From assembly GCA_009746045.1 (NCBI GenBank), contig RPFO01000090.1, forward strand, positions 1,396,689 through 1,460,688: 64,000 nt of DNA. The letters are read 5' to 3'. Below the pieces are notes generated by a model, which worked only from the letters and a program-made list of their open reading frames with translations, searched no databases and was not told where the DNA came from. Source of the DNA: Mesostigma viride (lineage: Eukaryota; Streptophyta; Mesostigmatophyceae; Mesostigmatales; Mesostigmataceae). Both the position numbers and the translations under genes were made by a program. Positions 33,150 to 48,376 of this stretch are shown one piece after another. Positions within the stretch are counted from its first letter, which is position 1. Each line of letters opens with the position of its first letter.

Positions 33150-35050
33150 ATTATAAAGCTGCCCCACCTGCCCCCCATGACAAGGAAAAACTAACCCATT
33201 TGCCTACCCCCATGACGCGGAATAATCTCCCCCCATACCTGTCCCCCATGACAAGGAACAAGCCCCCCTGCCTGCCCCCCATGACAAGGATTAAACCCCC
33301 CTGCCTGCCCCCCATGACAACGATTAACGCCCCCCGCCTGGCCCCCAATACAAGGAATAATTACGCCCCCTACCTGCCCCGGGCATGACAAGGAATCATT
33401 GACCCCCCCTGCCTGCCCCCCACGACAAGGAACAACTAACCCCCGCTACCTGCCCCCCACGACAAGGAATCATTGCCCCCCCCTGTCTGCCCCCCGTGAC
33501 AAGGAATAATTAACACTCCCTGCCTGCCCCCCACGACAAGAATCATCCCCTCCCCTGCCTGCCCCCCACGACAAGAATCATCCCCCCCCTGCCTGCCCCA
33601 CATAACAAGGAACACTTGACGCCCCCTACATGCCCCCCACGACAAGGAATCATTGCCCCCCCCTGCATGTCCCCCATGACAAGGATCAACTACCCCCCCT
33701 GCCTGCCCCTAATTACAAGGAAAAATTACCCACGCAGCCTGCCCCCCATGTGACAAGGATTAGCCCCCTCTGCCTGAACCCCCATGACAAGGGATAATTA
33801 CCCCCCCCCCGCCTGCCCCCCATGACAAGGAGTTACCCCCCCCCTGCCTGCCCCCCATGACAATGAATCATTACCCCCCCTGCCTGCACCACATTACAAG
33901 GAATAATTAAGCCCCGGCCCCTGCCTGCCCCCCATGAAAAGGCAATCAACCCCCCCTGCCTGCCCCCCATGACAAGGAGTAACCCCCACCCCTGCCTGCC
34001 CCCCATGAAAAGGCAATCAACCCTCCCTGTCCGCAACAAGACAAATGTAAAAGAAAAACAAAAATGATGAATGTTTGAAAGTAGTCGCCAACAGAAATAT
34101 AACGCGGTCCATTGCTACAAGATTTAGAGCATATGCTCTGTTAATCATGTAGCTACAAAATCGCCATTTCGTAAGGGAGGACAACTGACTGTGAGGTGCT
34201 TTCAATCCCATGACAAGAAATTTTTAAGCTTTTCTGCATGCCCCCATGACAAGGAATAATTAACCTGTCCTGCCTGCCCCCATGGCAAGGAAAAATTATT
34301 ACCCCCGCCTTCTCCCACCCCACGACAGGAAATCATTTACCTCCCCTGCCTTCCCCTCATGACAAGGAATAAGAAACCCGTCCTGCCTGCCCCCCATGGA
34401 CACAAGGAATCGTTAACCCCCCCTGCCTTCCCCCACCCCATGACAGGGAATCATTAACCCCCCCTGCCTTCGCCCACCCCACTACAGGGTATCATGAGCC
34501 CCCCCTGCCGTCCCCTCATGACAAGAACAATTAACCCGTCCTGCCTGCCCCCCATGACAAGGAATAAATGTATATGCAATGCGCCTGCCCCCCATGACAA
34601 GGAATAAGTAACCCGTCCTGCCTGCCTCCCATGACAAGGAGTGATTAACCCGTTCTGCCTGTCACCATAAAAAGGAATAATTCACCCGCCCTGCCTGCCC
34701 CCAAGACAAGGAATTACTAACCCGTCCCGCCTGCCCCCATGACAAGGAATAATTAACAGGTCCAGCCTGCCCCCATGACACGGAATAATTGACCCGTCCT
34801 GCCTGCCCCCATGACAAGGAATAAGTGACCCGTCCTGCCTGCCCCCATGACAAGGAATTATTAACCCGTCCTGCCTGCCCCTAATGACAAGGAATAATTA
34901 ACCCGCCCTGCCTGCCCCCATGAAAAGGAACAATTAACCCGTCCTGCCTGCCCCCCATGACAAGGAATAATTAACTTGTCCTGCCTGCCCCCATGACAAG
35001 GAATAAGTAACCCGTCCTGTATGCCCCCATGACAAGGAATAATCCTCACC
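33150..35050. repeat. Minisatellite blocks (CCTGCCCCCCATGACAAGGA...)n inside the CACTA element
   Basis: Two blocks (about 33150-34020 and 34215-35050) of 33-38 bp units: CTGCCTGCCCCCCATGACAA then GGAATAATTAACCC, with variants. They are separated by about 190 bp of unique sequence. Unit lengths drift, so the array is old. Confidence 0.9.
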
Positions 35051-38466
<3,416 letters not shown>

Positions 38467-39396
38467 CGCTATCTCACTTTCTCGGTCCTAAAATCAAGCC
38501 ATTACTCACAAACAGCCACGCGACTGCTGTGCTCTCACGACGTCTCATTACACACAGCTGATTTCGGGTATTCATCTCACTTAAGATCTTTGTGTGTTCC
38601 CTTTGCTGCTTTGCCGGATAACGCATGTATCCCTTGCATGCAGGCGATCTACCTAACACAACCATGGCGGACACATTGGCCAGCATGGCGGGGAGGGCAC
38701 CTGCGGACACAGATTTTGTAGGCTCTGAGCCCTCGTCACATCGCTGTAGCACTGGACATTGTCATGCGATAAATTTCTAGAGAGTCCATTTTTTTCAGCA
38801 ATGATCGCTGGGACAGCCCTATGACGGATGTTATACTGCATTTGTGAGATGCTTGCGGTTGTACATCTTGCACGCCACCCTCGGACTGTGATTGAGTGCA
38901 CTCTTCATTCATGTGTTTTGTCAGTAAAGTTTGTCATGCTAATGTAATGCAGAAAACCGCAATTCAGGCAGCAAGGCAGCAGCCATATTGATTTTAATGA
39001 AGTAAGTTTACCTGTGCGTGGTGTTGATTTGTCAGTTTGCTATGCCTTTGTTTATCGTGTTGACATTTTGTCATGTTGACATTTGTTGACATTTTTCTTG
39101 CGTTTGGCCTGCGTTTGTAAACGTCTTGACATTTGTTGACAAATCACCTTGGCTTGTCAGTGTTTTGACATTTGTTGACATATACATAAAGTTGACATGT
39201 CAACGATTGTCAACGTTTTGTCAACATTGTCAACATTCTGTCAAGTTTTGTCAAGCTGTTGACATTTTTTTGTCTAGTTTTGTCACACTTTGTCACACTT
39301 TGTCAACAATTTGTCAACAAGTTGTCACACTTTGTCAACAAGTTGACAATTGTTGACAAAAATTTGTCACACTTTGTCAACACCCGGCTCCTAGTG

Positions 39397-40480
39397 CCCC
39401 CGCGCGCCGACGGCCCCGCCCCGCCGCCCGTCGACAGCCCCGCCCCGCCGCCCACGCGCGCCGGCAGCACCGCTGGCCCCCCGCACGCCGACTGCCCCGC
39501 CCCGCCGCCCGTCGACAGCCCCGCCCCGCCGCCCACGCGCGCCGGCAGCACCGCTGGCCCCCCGCCCGTCGACTGCCCCGCCCCGCCGCCCGTCGACAGC
39601 CCCGCCCCGCCGCCCACGCGCGCCGGCAGCGCCGCTGGCCCCCGCGCGCCGACGGCCCTGCCCCGCCGCCCGTCGACTGCCCCGCCCCGCCGCCCGTCGA
39701 CAGCCCCGCCCCGCCGCCCACGCGCGCCGGCAGCGCCGCTGGCCCCCCGCACGCCGACCGCCCTGCCCCGCCGCCCGTCGACTGCCCCGCCCCGCCGCCC
39801 GTCGACAGCCCCGCCCCGCCGCCCACGCGCGCCGGCAGCGCCGCTGGCCCCCCGCACGCCGACCGCCCCGCCACGCCGCCCGTCGACTGCCCCGCCCCGC
39901 CGCCCGTCGACAGCCCCGCCCCGCCGCCCACGCGCGCCGGCAGCGCCGCTGGCCCCCGCGCGCTGACTGCCCCGCCACGCCGCCCGTCGACAGCCCCGCC
40001 CCGCCGCCCACGCGCGCCGGCAGCACCGCTGGCCCCCCGCACGCCGACTGCCCCGCCCCGCCGCCCGTCGACAGCCCCGCCCCGCCGCCCACGCGCGCCG
40101 GCAGCACCGCTGGCCCCCCGCACGCTGACGGCCCTGCCCCGCCGCCCGTCGACTGCCCCGCCCCGCCGCCCGTCGACAGCCCCGCCCGCCGCCCACGCGC
40201 GCCGGCAGCACCGCTGGCCCCCCGCACGCCGACGGCCCTGCCCCGCCGCCCGTCGACTGCCCCGCCCCGCCGCCCGTCGACAGCCCCGCCCCGCCGCCCA
40301 CGCGCGCCGGCAGCGCCGCTGGCCCCCCGCGCGCCGACTGCCCCGCCCCGCCGCCCGCGCGCGCCGGCAGCACCGCTGGCCCGCCGCCCGTCGACGGCCC
40401 TGCCCCGCCGCCCGTCGACTGCCCCGCCCCGCCGCGCACCGGCAGCGCCGCCCCGCTGCCCGCTGACTGCCCCGCCCCGC
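39397..40480. repeat. GC-rich coding minisatellite, right block
   Basis: The same units and orientation as 31115-32012, now separated from that block by the CACTA element. Stop-free in several frames. Confidence 0.95.
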
Positions 40481-42439
40481 CGCGTGCCGGCTGCGCCGCC
40501 GCTGCCGCCCCGCCGCGCACCGATGGCGCCGCCCCTCCGTGCGCCGGCTGCGCCTCGCTGCACGCAGGCTGCACGACATCACCACGCACCCTGGTGACCT
40601 TGATAACCTGATCCTCCCTACCGGTCATCCAATCTACTGTGCTGCACCAACCGGCAAACGACTCGCGCTGCAACGGAGTGAGAAAGTTCCTGACATCGTA
40701 AGCGACCCCCAATACCTTGACCTCCGTGCCAGCGGGGACGGTCGAGTTGCAGTTCGCAGCTGCACCACTAGGCTGACGGAATGCCTCTTCTATGGCCGCC
40801 ACCCAGCTCTCCAAAGTTGGGTACTTGTGCACGAAGCTAGGCCCCCCGCCACAGCGTGTCTCATGTAGGCCACAAGCACGCCGAATTTCTGATCTGGGTC
40901 GGCGTGCGTGTGGCCCACGAGCATGCGGTGCATTTCGACGACGTCGAAGAAGCCAACGTGTACGAGCCACCATGCAAACAGTAAGACGGTGTGATTCCGG
41001 TTTTCACTCCCACCGTCCAGTTGCAGGCACAAACACCTGGGCATGTGCGGCAGCCCCGCCCTCCTCCATGGCTGGTCCCTCATCAACTGCGCCAGGATGT
41101 GCATCAGCATCGTGACGGTGACACTGCCGGAGAGGTTGTCGGTCATGAGGACCCATGCGAGAACGATGAACCACATCGCCTTGTACCCATGGACGGCCGC
41201 ACAGAAGAGCGAGAACGGCATCATGCCACCTGCATAGCTGCCCCATGAGTCGGGCCCCCCCACCAGCTTCGGCCAGTATGTCTTGGCGTGATCCAGCTTG
41301 TCGAGGTTGATCGACAAAATGGCCGTCAACATAGCGGCCACCATCGCGCAGGCAAGCTCGCGCCTCAACCAATAGTTCTGGCGGGTAAACCAGGCCAGAG
41401 CGACATGCTGCTTGATTTGGTTGTCGACGTACTGCCGTTGTGCCTCAGTTGAAGCACCGCGGCGCCGCATGCGCAGTTCCACGCAGTCCGCGCAGTGACC
41501 GGTGCTCTTGTTGTGCGGGCATACCACCACCTTCGGGCTCCTCTGCCCTGGGAAGTAGTCGCCTTTGCAGTAGGTGCGCCAGATGCGGTAGAATGCGTTG
41601 TAGCCTAGCACCTTGGCCCCTTCCCCCGCTTCTGCCACCACGTCTTCAACGTACATGGCGTGCATCTCCTTGATGGACATGACGTCCATGAAGACAACGC
41701 CAGCATGAGTCGGGTCATGGTCTGCGATCTGCTGCACCAACTCGTGCATCCACATTGCTGCGTGTTCGCCAACCTCCGAACGCCCCCGAGCATCACGCTC
41801 AGGTGGTGCGTGCTCCAGACCAACACCGAAAGTCGCTAGGTCGTTGGGATGCACGGTCAGGAAATACTCTTTCGCCGACACGACCGACGCCACCAGATTG
41901 TTCCAAGTCGCCCGGGTAACGCCGGCCATCTTCCGGATGGCAGATGCACAACCGGTGACGGTGTACATGCACCCCGCAATCACCACGTCCACGTGTAAAG
42001 GGCCGGTAATGATGTACTTCTTGTAACGGCCACCGTCGGCAGGGGATTCTACCTCGATGTTGCCCACGCCGGCCGACCGGATCACGTCGCAAAGGGAGGC
42101 CATGCGCTGCTGGTCCGTTTGGTTGTACAGGTACTCTCGAAAGGCAGTCCACGACCTGGTATCGGTAAGTAAGGTGCCCACCTTCTCGAGGCAATGCTCC
42201 CCACAAGTCGGACCGCACTTCCTGGCCTTGGCGATGTCCTTGTCAACGGACTTCAATTTGGAGGCGAGAAGCCGGGCGCCATCTTTCTTCCCACTGCGCT
42301 TCGCTCGAGAGGAAGACGTGCCGGGCCCCATTTCCGTGTGAAGCAGGTCGTCGTCAGAGCCGTCAGAATCTACGCCCCAACTAGCTTCAGAACTCGCATC
42401 CGAATCCACCAGGTCTGGCACATCCCATTCTTCATCCAT
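39397..42439 (-). CDS. DUF7869-type RNase-H-like transposase, N-terminal part of the interrupted gene
   Basis: From the ATG at 42439 the minus frame runs 549 codons. It has an acidic N terminus, a CGPTCGEHC cluster (75-83), a CPHNKSTGHCADC zinc-like motif (308-320), LSINLDKLDHAKTYWPKL (375-392, first catalytic-type Asp followed by Pro), LQLDGGSENRNHTVLL (472-487, second Asp) and VGHTHADPDQKFG (508-520, last acidic cluster). This order is that of the eukaryotic family annotated DUF7869, with an RNase-H-like DDE fold inferred. After HAVAGG the frame is lost in a run of Gs (40842-40848). The +1 frame continues PSFVHKYPTLESWVAAIEEA and then the minisatellite. Cut by the CACTA insertion at 39396; the 3' part is at 29540-32012. 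Confidence 0.8.
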
Positions 42440-42448
42440 GTTAATAGG

Positions 42449-42900
42449 AAATCTACTGTATTACACCCGGTGGTGCTTGGACAGAAGCAAGAAACCCCGC
42501 CCACCGCTCAAATGTGGCGCCCAACAAAGCCCCAAACTGTTTTCTTCAATAAGTCTACTGTTCTACATCCGGTGGTGGATGGACACAAGCAATAAAGGCC
42601 CCGCCCACACCTCAGATTTCTTTAGAAAATCTACTGATCTACATTCGATGGCGCCTTCACAGAAGCAGGAAACTCCGCCCACCGGTCAAATGTGACGCCC
42701 AACAAAGCCCCAACTGATTTCTTCAAGAAGTATACTGTTTTACAGCCGGTAGTGCTTGGGCAGAAGCACTATAAAAGAGACAACCAGCGCAGGCCAGAAA
42801 TCGCAGGCCAGAAATCGCAACTATGTAAAGCCCGCCCACACATCGGATTTCTTTACGAAAAACCTGTTTTACATTCGATGGGGTCTTGACAGATTCAAAC
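42449..42900. repeat. About 110-bp degenerate tandem repeats upstream of the transposase gene
   Basis: Four to five diverged copies sharing TCTACTGTTCTACATCCGGT and GAAACCCCGCCCACCGGTCA blocks. They occupy the promoter side of the minus-strand gene and could be transposase-binding subterminal repeats, but no matching set was found at the other end. A dispersed-repeat copy (GAGACAACCAGCGCAGGCC) is embedded at about 42775. Confidence 0.7.
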
Positions 42901-42956
42901 AAATTATCGTTTCTACCTGCGTGCGACTGCTGCGGCTGAGTGCTGCAACTTGTCTT

Positions 42957-43054
42957 CACGTCTTCACGTCTTCACGTCTTCACGTCTTCACCGCGTCTTC
43001 ACCTGTCTTCACCACGTCTTCACGGCTTCACGGCTTCACGTCTTCACGGCTTCA
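42957..43054. repeat. (GTCTTCACG)n array, left block
   Basis: Nine-base GTCTTCACG units with GGCTTCACG variants. Interrupted at 43055 by the 8.46-kb element; the array resumes in the same orientation at 51519. Confidence 0.9.
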
Positions 43055-43329
43055 CCCTGCCAGCCGTTAAGAATGTACTCCAGCACAAGTACATTTTGAG
43101 TTTTTCCAAGTTTCTTGTTTTTTGCTTGTTTCAAGTTCAGTTTTGCATAAAAAGTGTCCCCATAGCCCCTGGATCTCATCTGGAGGTAGTTGAACTAGTA
43201 TATGCTACAATATACTAGGTTGTACTATTTTCTACTACATTTATACTATAATGTACTAAATTGAACTACATCTGAACTACATGTAACTGTGATTGATGCC
43301 CCTGTAACGTCTCCCAATGCTCAATAACA

Positions 43330-43437
43330 GGTCTGGCCACCATTGGTGACCTCCTAGAGCCATTCACAGCTGCATTTCGTGGATCACCGCACAAAAAAGA
43401 AATGTTTTACTACTTAGCCTTATCAACATGGGAATGA
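43330..43437 (+). other. Orphan exon-like segment
   Basis: After AACAG the plus strand reads LATIGDLLEPFTAAFRGSPH then KKEMFYYLALSTWE and a stop. It has protein-like composition and an acceptor-like start, but no partner exon is visible within the element. It may be a captured or relic terminal exon. Confidence 0.25.
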
Positions 43438-43854
43438 GGGCTTTGGTGTGCAAACATGCATGTGTGCTAAAAATTGGACATTCTGACACTGCGCGAGAGT
43501 CTGGTAATACTTAAGCACTTCAGGTCATGATCGAAGTATAGAATGAACTGATGCAAGCAATCAAGCATTATGCAAGGAATGGAATGCTGCAATGAATTTT
43601 AGCAGTAATACTTGCAACTAGGGAACACACGATAAAGTCACGAATCTGACATGCATTGTGCCGTCATGGCACATGCATGAACATGTACACGAACAGAGGA
43701 TCACGCGGACGCCCACGTGCACGCGCATGGCAATCCCCATGCCCCCCCCCCCCCACACACACACAAGCCCCAACTCCAAACATTGCACCAATGACCCACC
43801 CACCCAAACCCAACCCCAGCCCCCTGACCCCCCAACGCCCATGCACACGCCCAT

Positions 43855-44085
43855 GCCCCGCCCCCGCCCCGCCCCCGCCCCCGCCCCGCCCCCGCCCCCG
43901 CCCCCGCCCCCGCCCCCGCCCCCGCCCCCGCCCCGCCCCCGCCCCGCCCCGCCCCCGCCCCCGCCCCGCCCCCGCCCCGCCCCCGCCCCGCCCCGCCCCC
44001 GCCCCCGCCCCCGCCCCCGCCCCCGCCCCCGCCCCGCCCCCGCCCCCGCCCCCGCCCCGCCCCGCCCATGCCCATGCCCCTGCCC
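43855..44085. repeat. C/G-rich simple array (CCCCGCCC)n
   Basis: Mixed CCCCGC/CCCCCGC units; low complexity, stop-free in several frames. Confidence 0.95.
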
Positions 44086-44103
44086 CCGCACCCGCCCATT
44101 CTC

Positions 44104-45175
44104 ACCCACGCCCACGCCCACGCCCACGCCCACGCCCACGCCCACGCCCACGCCCACGCCCACGCCCACGCCCACGCCCACGCCCACGCCCACGCCCACG
44201 CCCACGCCCACGCCCACGCCCACGCCCACGCCCACGCCCACGCCCACGCCCACGCCCACGCCCACGCCCACGCCCACGCCCACGCCCACGCCCACGCCCA
44301 CGCCCGCCACGCCCACCCTAGCCTCACCCCTACTCCAAGCCACAATTATACCCAAAGCCACAGCCAGAAGTAGAGCGCAGCTGCAACAATAGCAGACGTA
44401 GCTGAGACACACACCTACCCACGCCAACGCCCACGCCCACGCCCACGCCCACGCCCACGCCCACGCCCACGCCCACGCCCACGCCCACGCCCACGCCCAC
44501 GCCCACGCCCACGCCCACGCCCACGCCCACGCCCACGCCCACGCCCACGCCCACGCCCACGCCCACGCCCACGCCCACGCCCACGCCCACTCCACGCCCA
44601 CTCCCACGCCCACGCCCACGCGCACGCGCACGCCCACGCCCACGCCCACGCCCATGCCCATGCCCACGCCCACGCCCACGCCCACGCCCACGCCCACGCC
44701 CACGCCCACGCCCACGCCCACGCCCACGCCCACGCCCACGCCCACGCCCACGCCCACGCCCACGCCCACGCCCACGCCCACGCCCACGCCCACGCCCACG
44801 CCCACGCCCACGCCCACGCCCACGCCCACACCCACGCCCACACCCACACCCACGCCCACGCCCACGCCCACGCCCACGCCCACGCCCACACCCACGCCCA
44901 CGCCCACGCCCACGCCCACACCCACACCCACGCCCACGCCCACGCCCACGCCCACGCCCACGCCCACGCCCACGCCCACTCCCACGCCTACGCCCACGCC
45001 CACGCCCACGCCCACGCCCACGCCCACGCCCACGCCCATGCCACGCCCACGCCCACGCCCACGCCCACGCCACGCCCACGCCCACGCCCACACCCACGCC
45101 CACGCCCACGCCCACGCCCACGCCCACGCCCACGCCCATGCCCACGCTCACGCCCACGCCCACGCCCACGCCCGC
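44104..45175. repeat. Hexanucleotide array (CCCACG)n with a duplicated unique spacer
   Basis: About 1 kb of CCCACG units in blocks 44104-44316, 44424-44590 and 44630-45170. The unique spacer at 44317-44423 (CCTAGCCTCACCCCTACTCC ... ACACACACCTACCCACGCC) recurs at 45186-45300, so the array is part of a higher-order duplication. Confidence 0.95.
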
Positions 45176-45455
45176 GCCTGCGCCCACCCTAGCCTCACCC
45201 CTACTCCAAGCCACAAATGCACCGTAAGCCACAGCCAGAAGTACAGCACAGCAGCGACAATTGCAGACTTAGCCCAGACACACACCTACCCACGTCAATG
45301 CCCCTGCCCAGAGACTCGCGGCCTCATCCCACCCCCCTGCACGAACAGTTCCCAAACAAAAGAAAAGGCAAACAAAAGGAACAAGAGTAGCAAGCTGCAT
45401 TGCGAGCACATATGCCAGTTCTGGTGCACATGCCAGGCCGAAAGCAACTCATGAT

Positions 45456-45609
45456 TGCCCCTGCCCCTGCCCCTGCCCCTGCCCCTGCCCCTGCCCCTGC
45501 CCCTGCCCCTGCCCCTGCCCCTGCCCCTGCCCCTGCCCCTGCCCCTGCCCCTGCCCCTGCCCCTGCCCCTGCCCCTGCCCCTGCCCCTGCCCCTGCTCCT
45601 GCCCCTGCC
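45456..45609. repeat. Hexanucleotide array (GCCCCT)n
   Basis: About 25 nearly perfect copies, following the second spacer copy. ATAATA-rich sequence follows at 45650-45710. Confidence 0.95.
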
Positions 45610-45610
45610 A

Positions 45611-46803
45611 TCACCATTCTAACCACCACACATTACGAAAAGCAAGAAGAAATTATAATAATAATAATAAGAAATATAAGAAGAAGAAATAATAATAATA
45701 AACAAGCACAAAGTTGACTGCACATGCGACTGTACCAGTAGGCACGTAGCAAATTTTAGCTGCAGCTTCAATTTCAACTTCATTGCAATTGCAAGTGTGA
45801 CTGCATGTGTAATTGCACTACCAATGCCTAATGCCCACTGCATGTGCCCAGTGCGAATGCAATTCAAAAGCAACATGCAATCGAAATTACAGCTGAAGCC
45901 GGCTATTAACAAAGATATTTAAAGCAGTTGTTAACTACAGAGACCCAATGAAAATGCAAATGCAATGAAAAAGCAACAGAAGTTGAAGCCACTGCCACTC
46001 TACCTGCCGACAGTAACACCACCGCCAGCACCCACTCATATCCCAACGACAAGGAAATAGAATTGCCCAAAGCCAGACATACATTGGGACGCATAAGCAA
46101 ACGGCAACGCAAGCGCACATGCAAATGTATACGCAAAGGCAAAGGCAAAGGCAAACGCAAACGCAAACGCAAACGCAAGCTTGTCATGTACCTACGCTTA
46201 ACTGCAAACGCAAACTGTGCACGAAGCAAAAAGATTGGATGGCCAAGATCATGGCAAATACGAGGGCCGAAAACAATCCAACTTCATCTAAATGTCCGAA
46301 ATCCTCACGACGTTTCGATGCGCGCTTGAATGTCGAAGGCCTGCGCCGATTATCGATCATAAGTCGAATGTGTAATTGTCGGCTTATGAGAACTGCTTTG
46401 CGACAGTATCACGTCAGGCCGTTCCTGTGCAGCCATTTTCCCTGTGCAGCGGGTGGACAACGTTCACTTTCCGCATTATTCATGGCTATCGAAGTTAATT
46501 CTTACCGACCCCGGCTGCCATGGCCACTGGCCACGCATATCAAGTTCAGGTATTCCCGACCTGTAGCGCAGCAGATTTCTGTCGGAAGGCATCCTAAGCA
46601 TCGTGATAAAAGAAATCCGAACAATAGACATTCATGCTGCATCTAAGGACATTATGGCATTTGTATATACTGCAAGTACATGTATCGACATTGCCGTGAT
46701 TGCTAACCCCGACTCACCATGAACAGGAACTTTCCCTCTGCCTCCATGAAATGTACTTCGTGAAATGTACTGTAATACATATGATGTACTACGATGATAA
46801 TCA
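45611..46803. other. No gene confirmed inside the 8.46-kb element
   Basis: Contains a (GGCAAA/CGCAAA)n tract near 46130-46180 and a 175-codon plus frame (46119-46646) that begins in this tract. Its unique part (RRFDARLNVEGLRRLSIISR) matches nothing I know. Confidence 0.4.
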
Positions 46804-47418
46804 TCCCAGCAAAGCCATAGCACACCTTCCGTTTCGACCGCCATGTCGGCCACTAGTCCGGATAGCTCAATGTGCACCTGACCTTGACACTAATCGCACA
46901 AACAGCCACAATTTTGCAAGCAAGAAGACATGGCTACCTCGGCATTTCATGAAATGTACTTCGTGAAATGCATTTCGTGAAATGTACTAAGGAACGTGAT
47001 TGGCCGGCGTTCGCTCGCCAAATCTCGCAAAATGTACTAAGGCACGTGATTGGTCCCGCAAAATGTACTAAGGAACGTGATTGGCCGGCGAAGATTCTGT
47101 TTGCTGCAATTAAAATTCCCTACAGAATCTTCGCCGGCCAATCACGTTCCTTAGTACATTTTGCGGGACCAATCACGTGCCTTAGTACATTTTGCGAGAT
47201 TTGGCGAGCGAACGCCGGCCAATCACGTTCCTTAGTACATTTCACGAAATGCATTTCACGAAGTACATTTCATGAAATGCCGAGGTAGCCATGTCTTCTT
47301 GCTTGCAAAATTGTGGCTGTTTGTGCGATTAGTGTCAAGGTCAGGTGCACATTGAGCTATCCGGACTAGTGGCCGACATGGCGGTCGAAACGGAAGGTGT
47401 GCTATGGCTTTGCTGGGA
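46804..47418. repeat. Large near-perfect palindrome, 297-bp arms and 21-bp spacer
   Basis: Arm 46804-47100 is the reverse complement of 47122-47418 with no mismatch seen, around the spacer TTGCTGCAATTAAAATTCCC plus T. Arms contain repeated TGTACTAAGGAACGTGATTG and GAAATGTACTTCGTG motifs related to the subterminal AATGTACTTCG at the right terminus of the 8.46-kb element. The start codon of the plus frame at 47345 lies within the right arm. A mirror start lies at 46877 on the minus strand. Confidence 0.97.
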
Positions 47419-48001
47419 CATAATCGTGGCTATCTGCTTCCTGGCTTTCGCTATCATGGTGATGGGACACCATGGGAAGCGCAAGTTCGCAGCCATAGTG
47501 CTAAGCGGCAGCACCCATGCCGGCAGCCTAGTGACCGACGAGACGTTCGACTGTAAGTGCGGCCACGAGTGCATGAAGCCCATTAGAATATCACATCTCC
47601 AGGCATTGCGAAGCGCCTGGTTTTCGCCCGGGCGGAAGCAAGAGGACAGGAAGGCGGCGATAAAGCAGCAGCTGCACCAGGGGGGGTACGACGCCATAAC
47701 CACGATGTCGTCATCTACTCGTCACAAGTTCGTTCATGGCGCTGGTTTTCGGTTCGTTCTCGACGGGGGAGTCAAGGATATGAACATAGGGTTTGTGACC
47801 CCTTTTCACTTTCGCGTTTCACTTTCGAGGCGGCCTTCAGGCACTGCCTGAAAATTAGCAACCACGTTTGGAACTCTTCGGACCACCTGTGAAACTAATC
47901 ACATTTGATGATGTGCTGGCGGGCCTGGGCATCGCATTTGAGCATTACTTCGAGCAGGGCTCAACAAGCTCGATTCGCCAACTCAACCCGAAGAAGCCCT
48001 A
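47345..48001 (+). pseudogene. Relic of a second DUF7869-type transposase, N-terminal part
   Basis: Plus frame 47345-47851 starts in the palindrome (MHIELSGLVADMAVETEG), has a hydrophobic stretch, then DCKCGHECMKPIRISHLQAL and RKQEDRKAAIKQQLHQGGYD. This parallels the Cys cluster and following helix of the transposase at 42439 (CGPTCGEHC...). Further pieces in shifted frames read FEAAFRHCLKISNHVWNSSD and FDDVLAGLGIAFEHYFEQGS, ending at TAA 47999-48001. The catalytic core (LDGGSEN, GHTH) is absent, so this copy is internally deleted or broken. Confidence 0.5.
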
Positions 48002-48376
48002 AGCTGCGGTAAGACATATATTTGTGTGGATGGCTCTTGATATCATGCTGAATTTCTAGTCTTCTCTAGGTGGACAGTTCATGTGCAGCCATACAGGTCA
48101 TCCATGTGTGTTTTAACCATGTTGCATGTGCCACAGATATTATGAGCAGTATTTACTAAGTGTGCTGGAGTCGTTGTTGCATGCTTGTTGTATTTCACAG
48201 TTCACGCCTGCATGAACGCATCGTTGATACTAATGATTATTCATATTGCATGACTGTTCTATTGGGGACGCCGCGCTTGATGTCACAACGTGGCCGAAAG
48301 GGTGCATCCACCGCTGACGGCCGGTGGGTGAAATCGATGGACGCATTTCCGAAGAAGCCAGCCGCGGGCCACACCC

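Noticed and set aside
43618-45232. Long frames of repeated dipeptides (VG, AW, RG, PT, AH) on both strands
   Set aside because: They are translations of the CCCACG and CCCCGC arrays, stop-free in all frames and without unique flanking coding sequence.
46119-46646. 175-codon plus frame beginning in a GGCAAA repeat
   Set aside because: Start lies in simple sequence and the remainder has no known pattern; kept only as a note.
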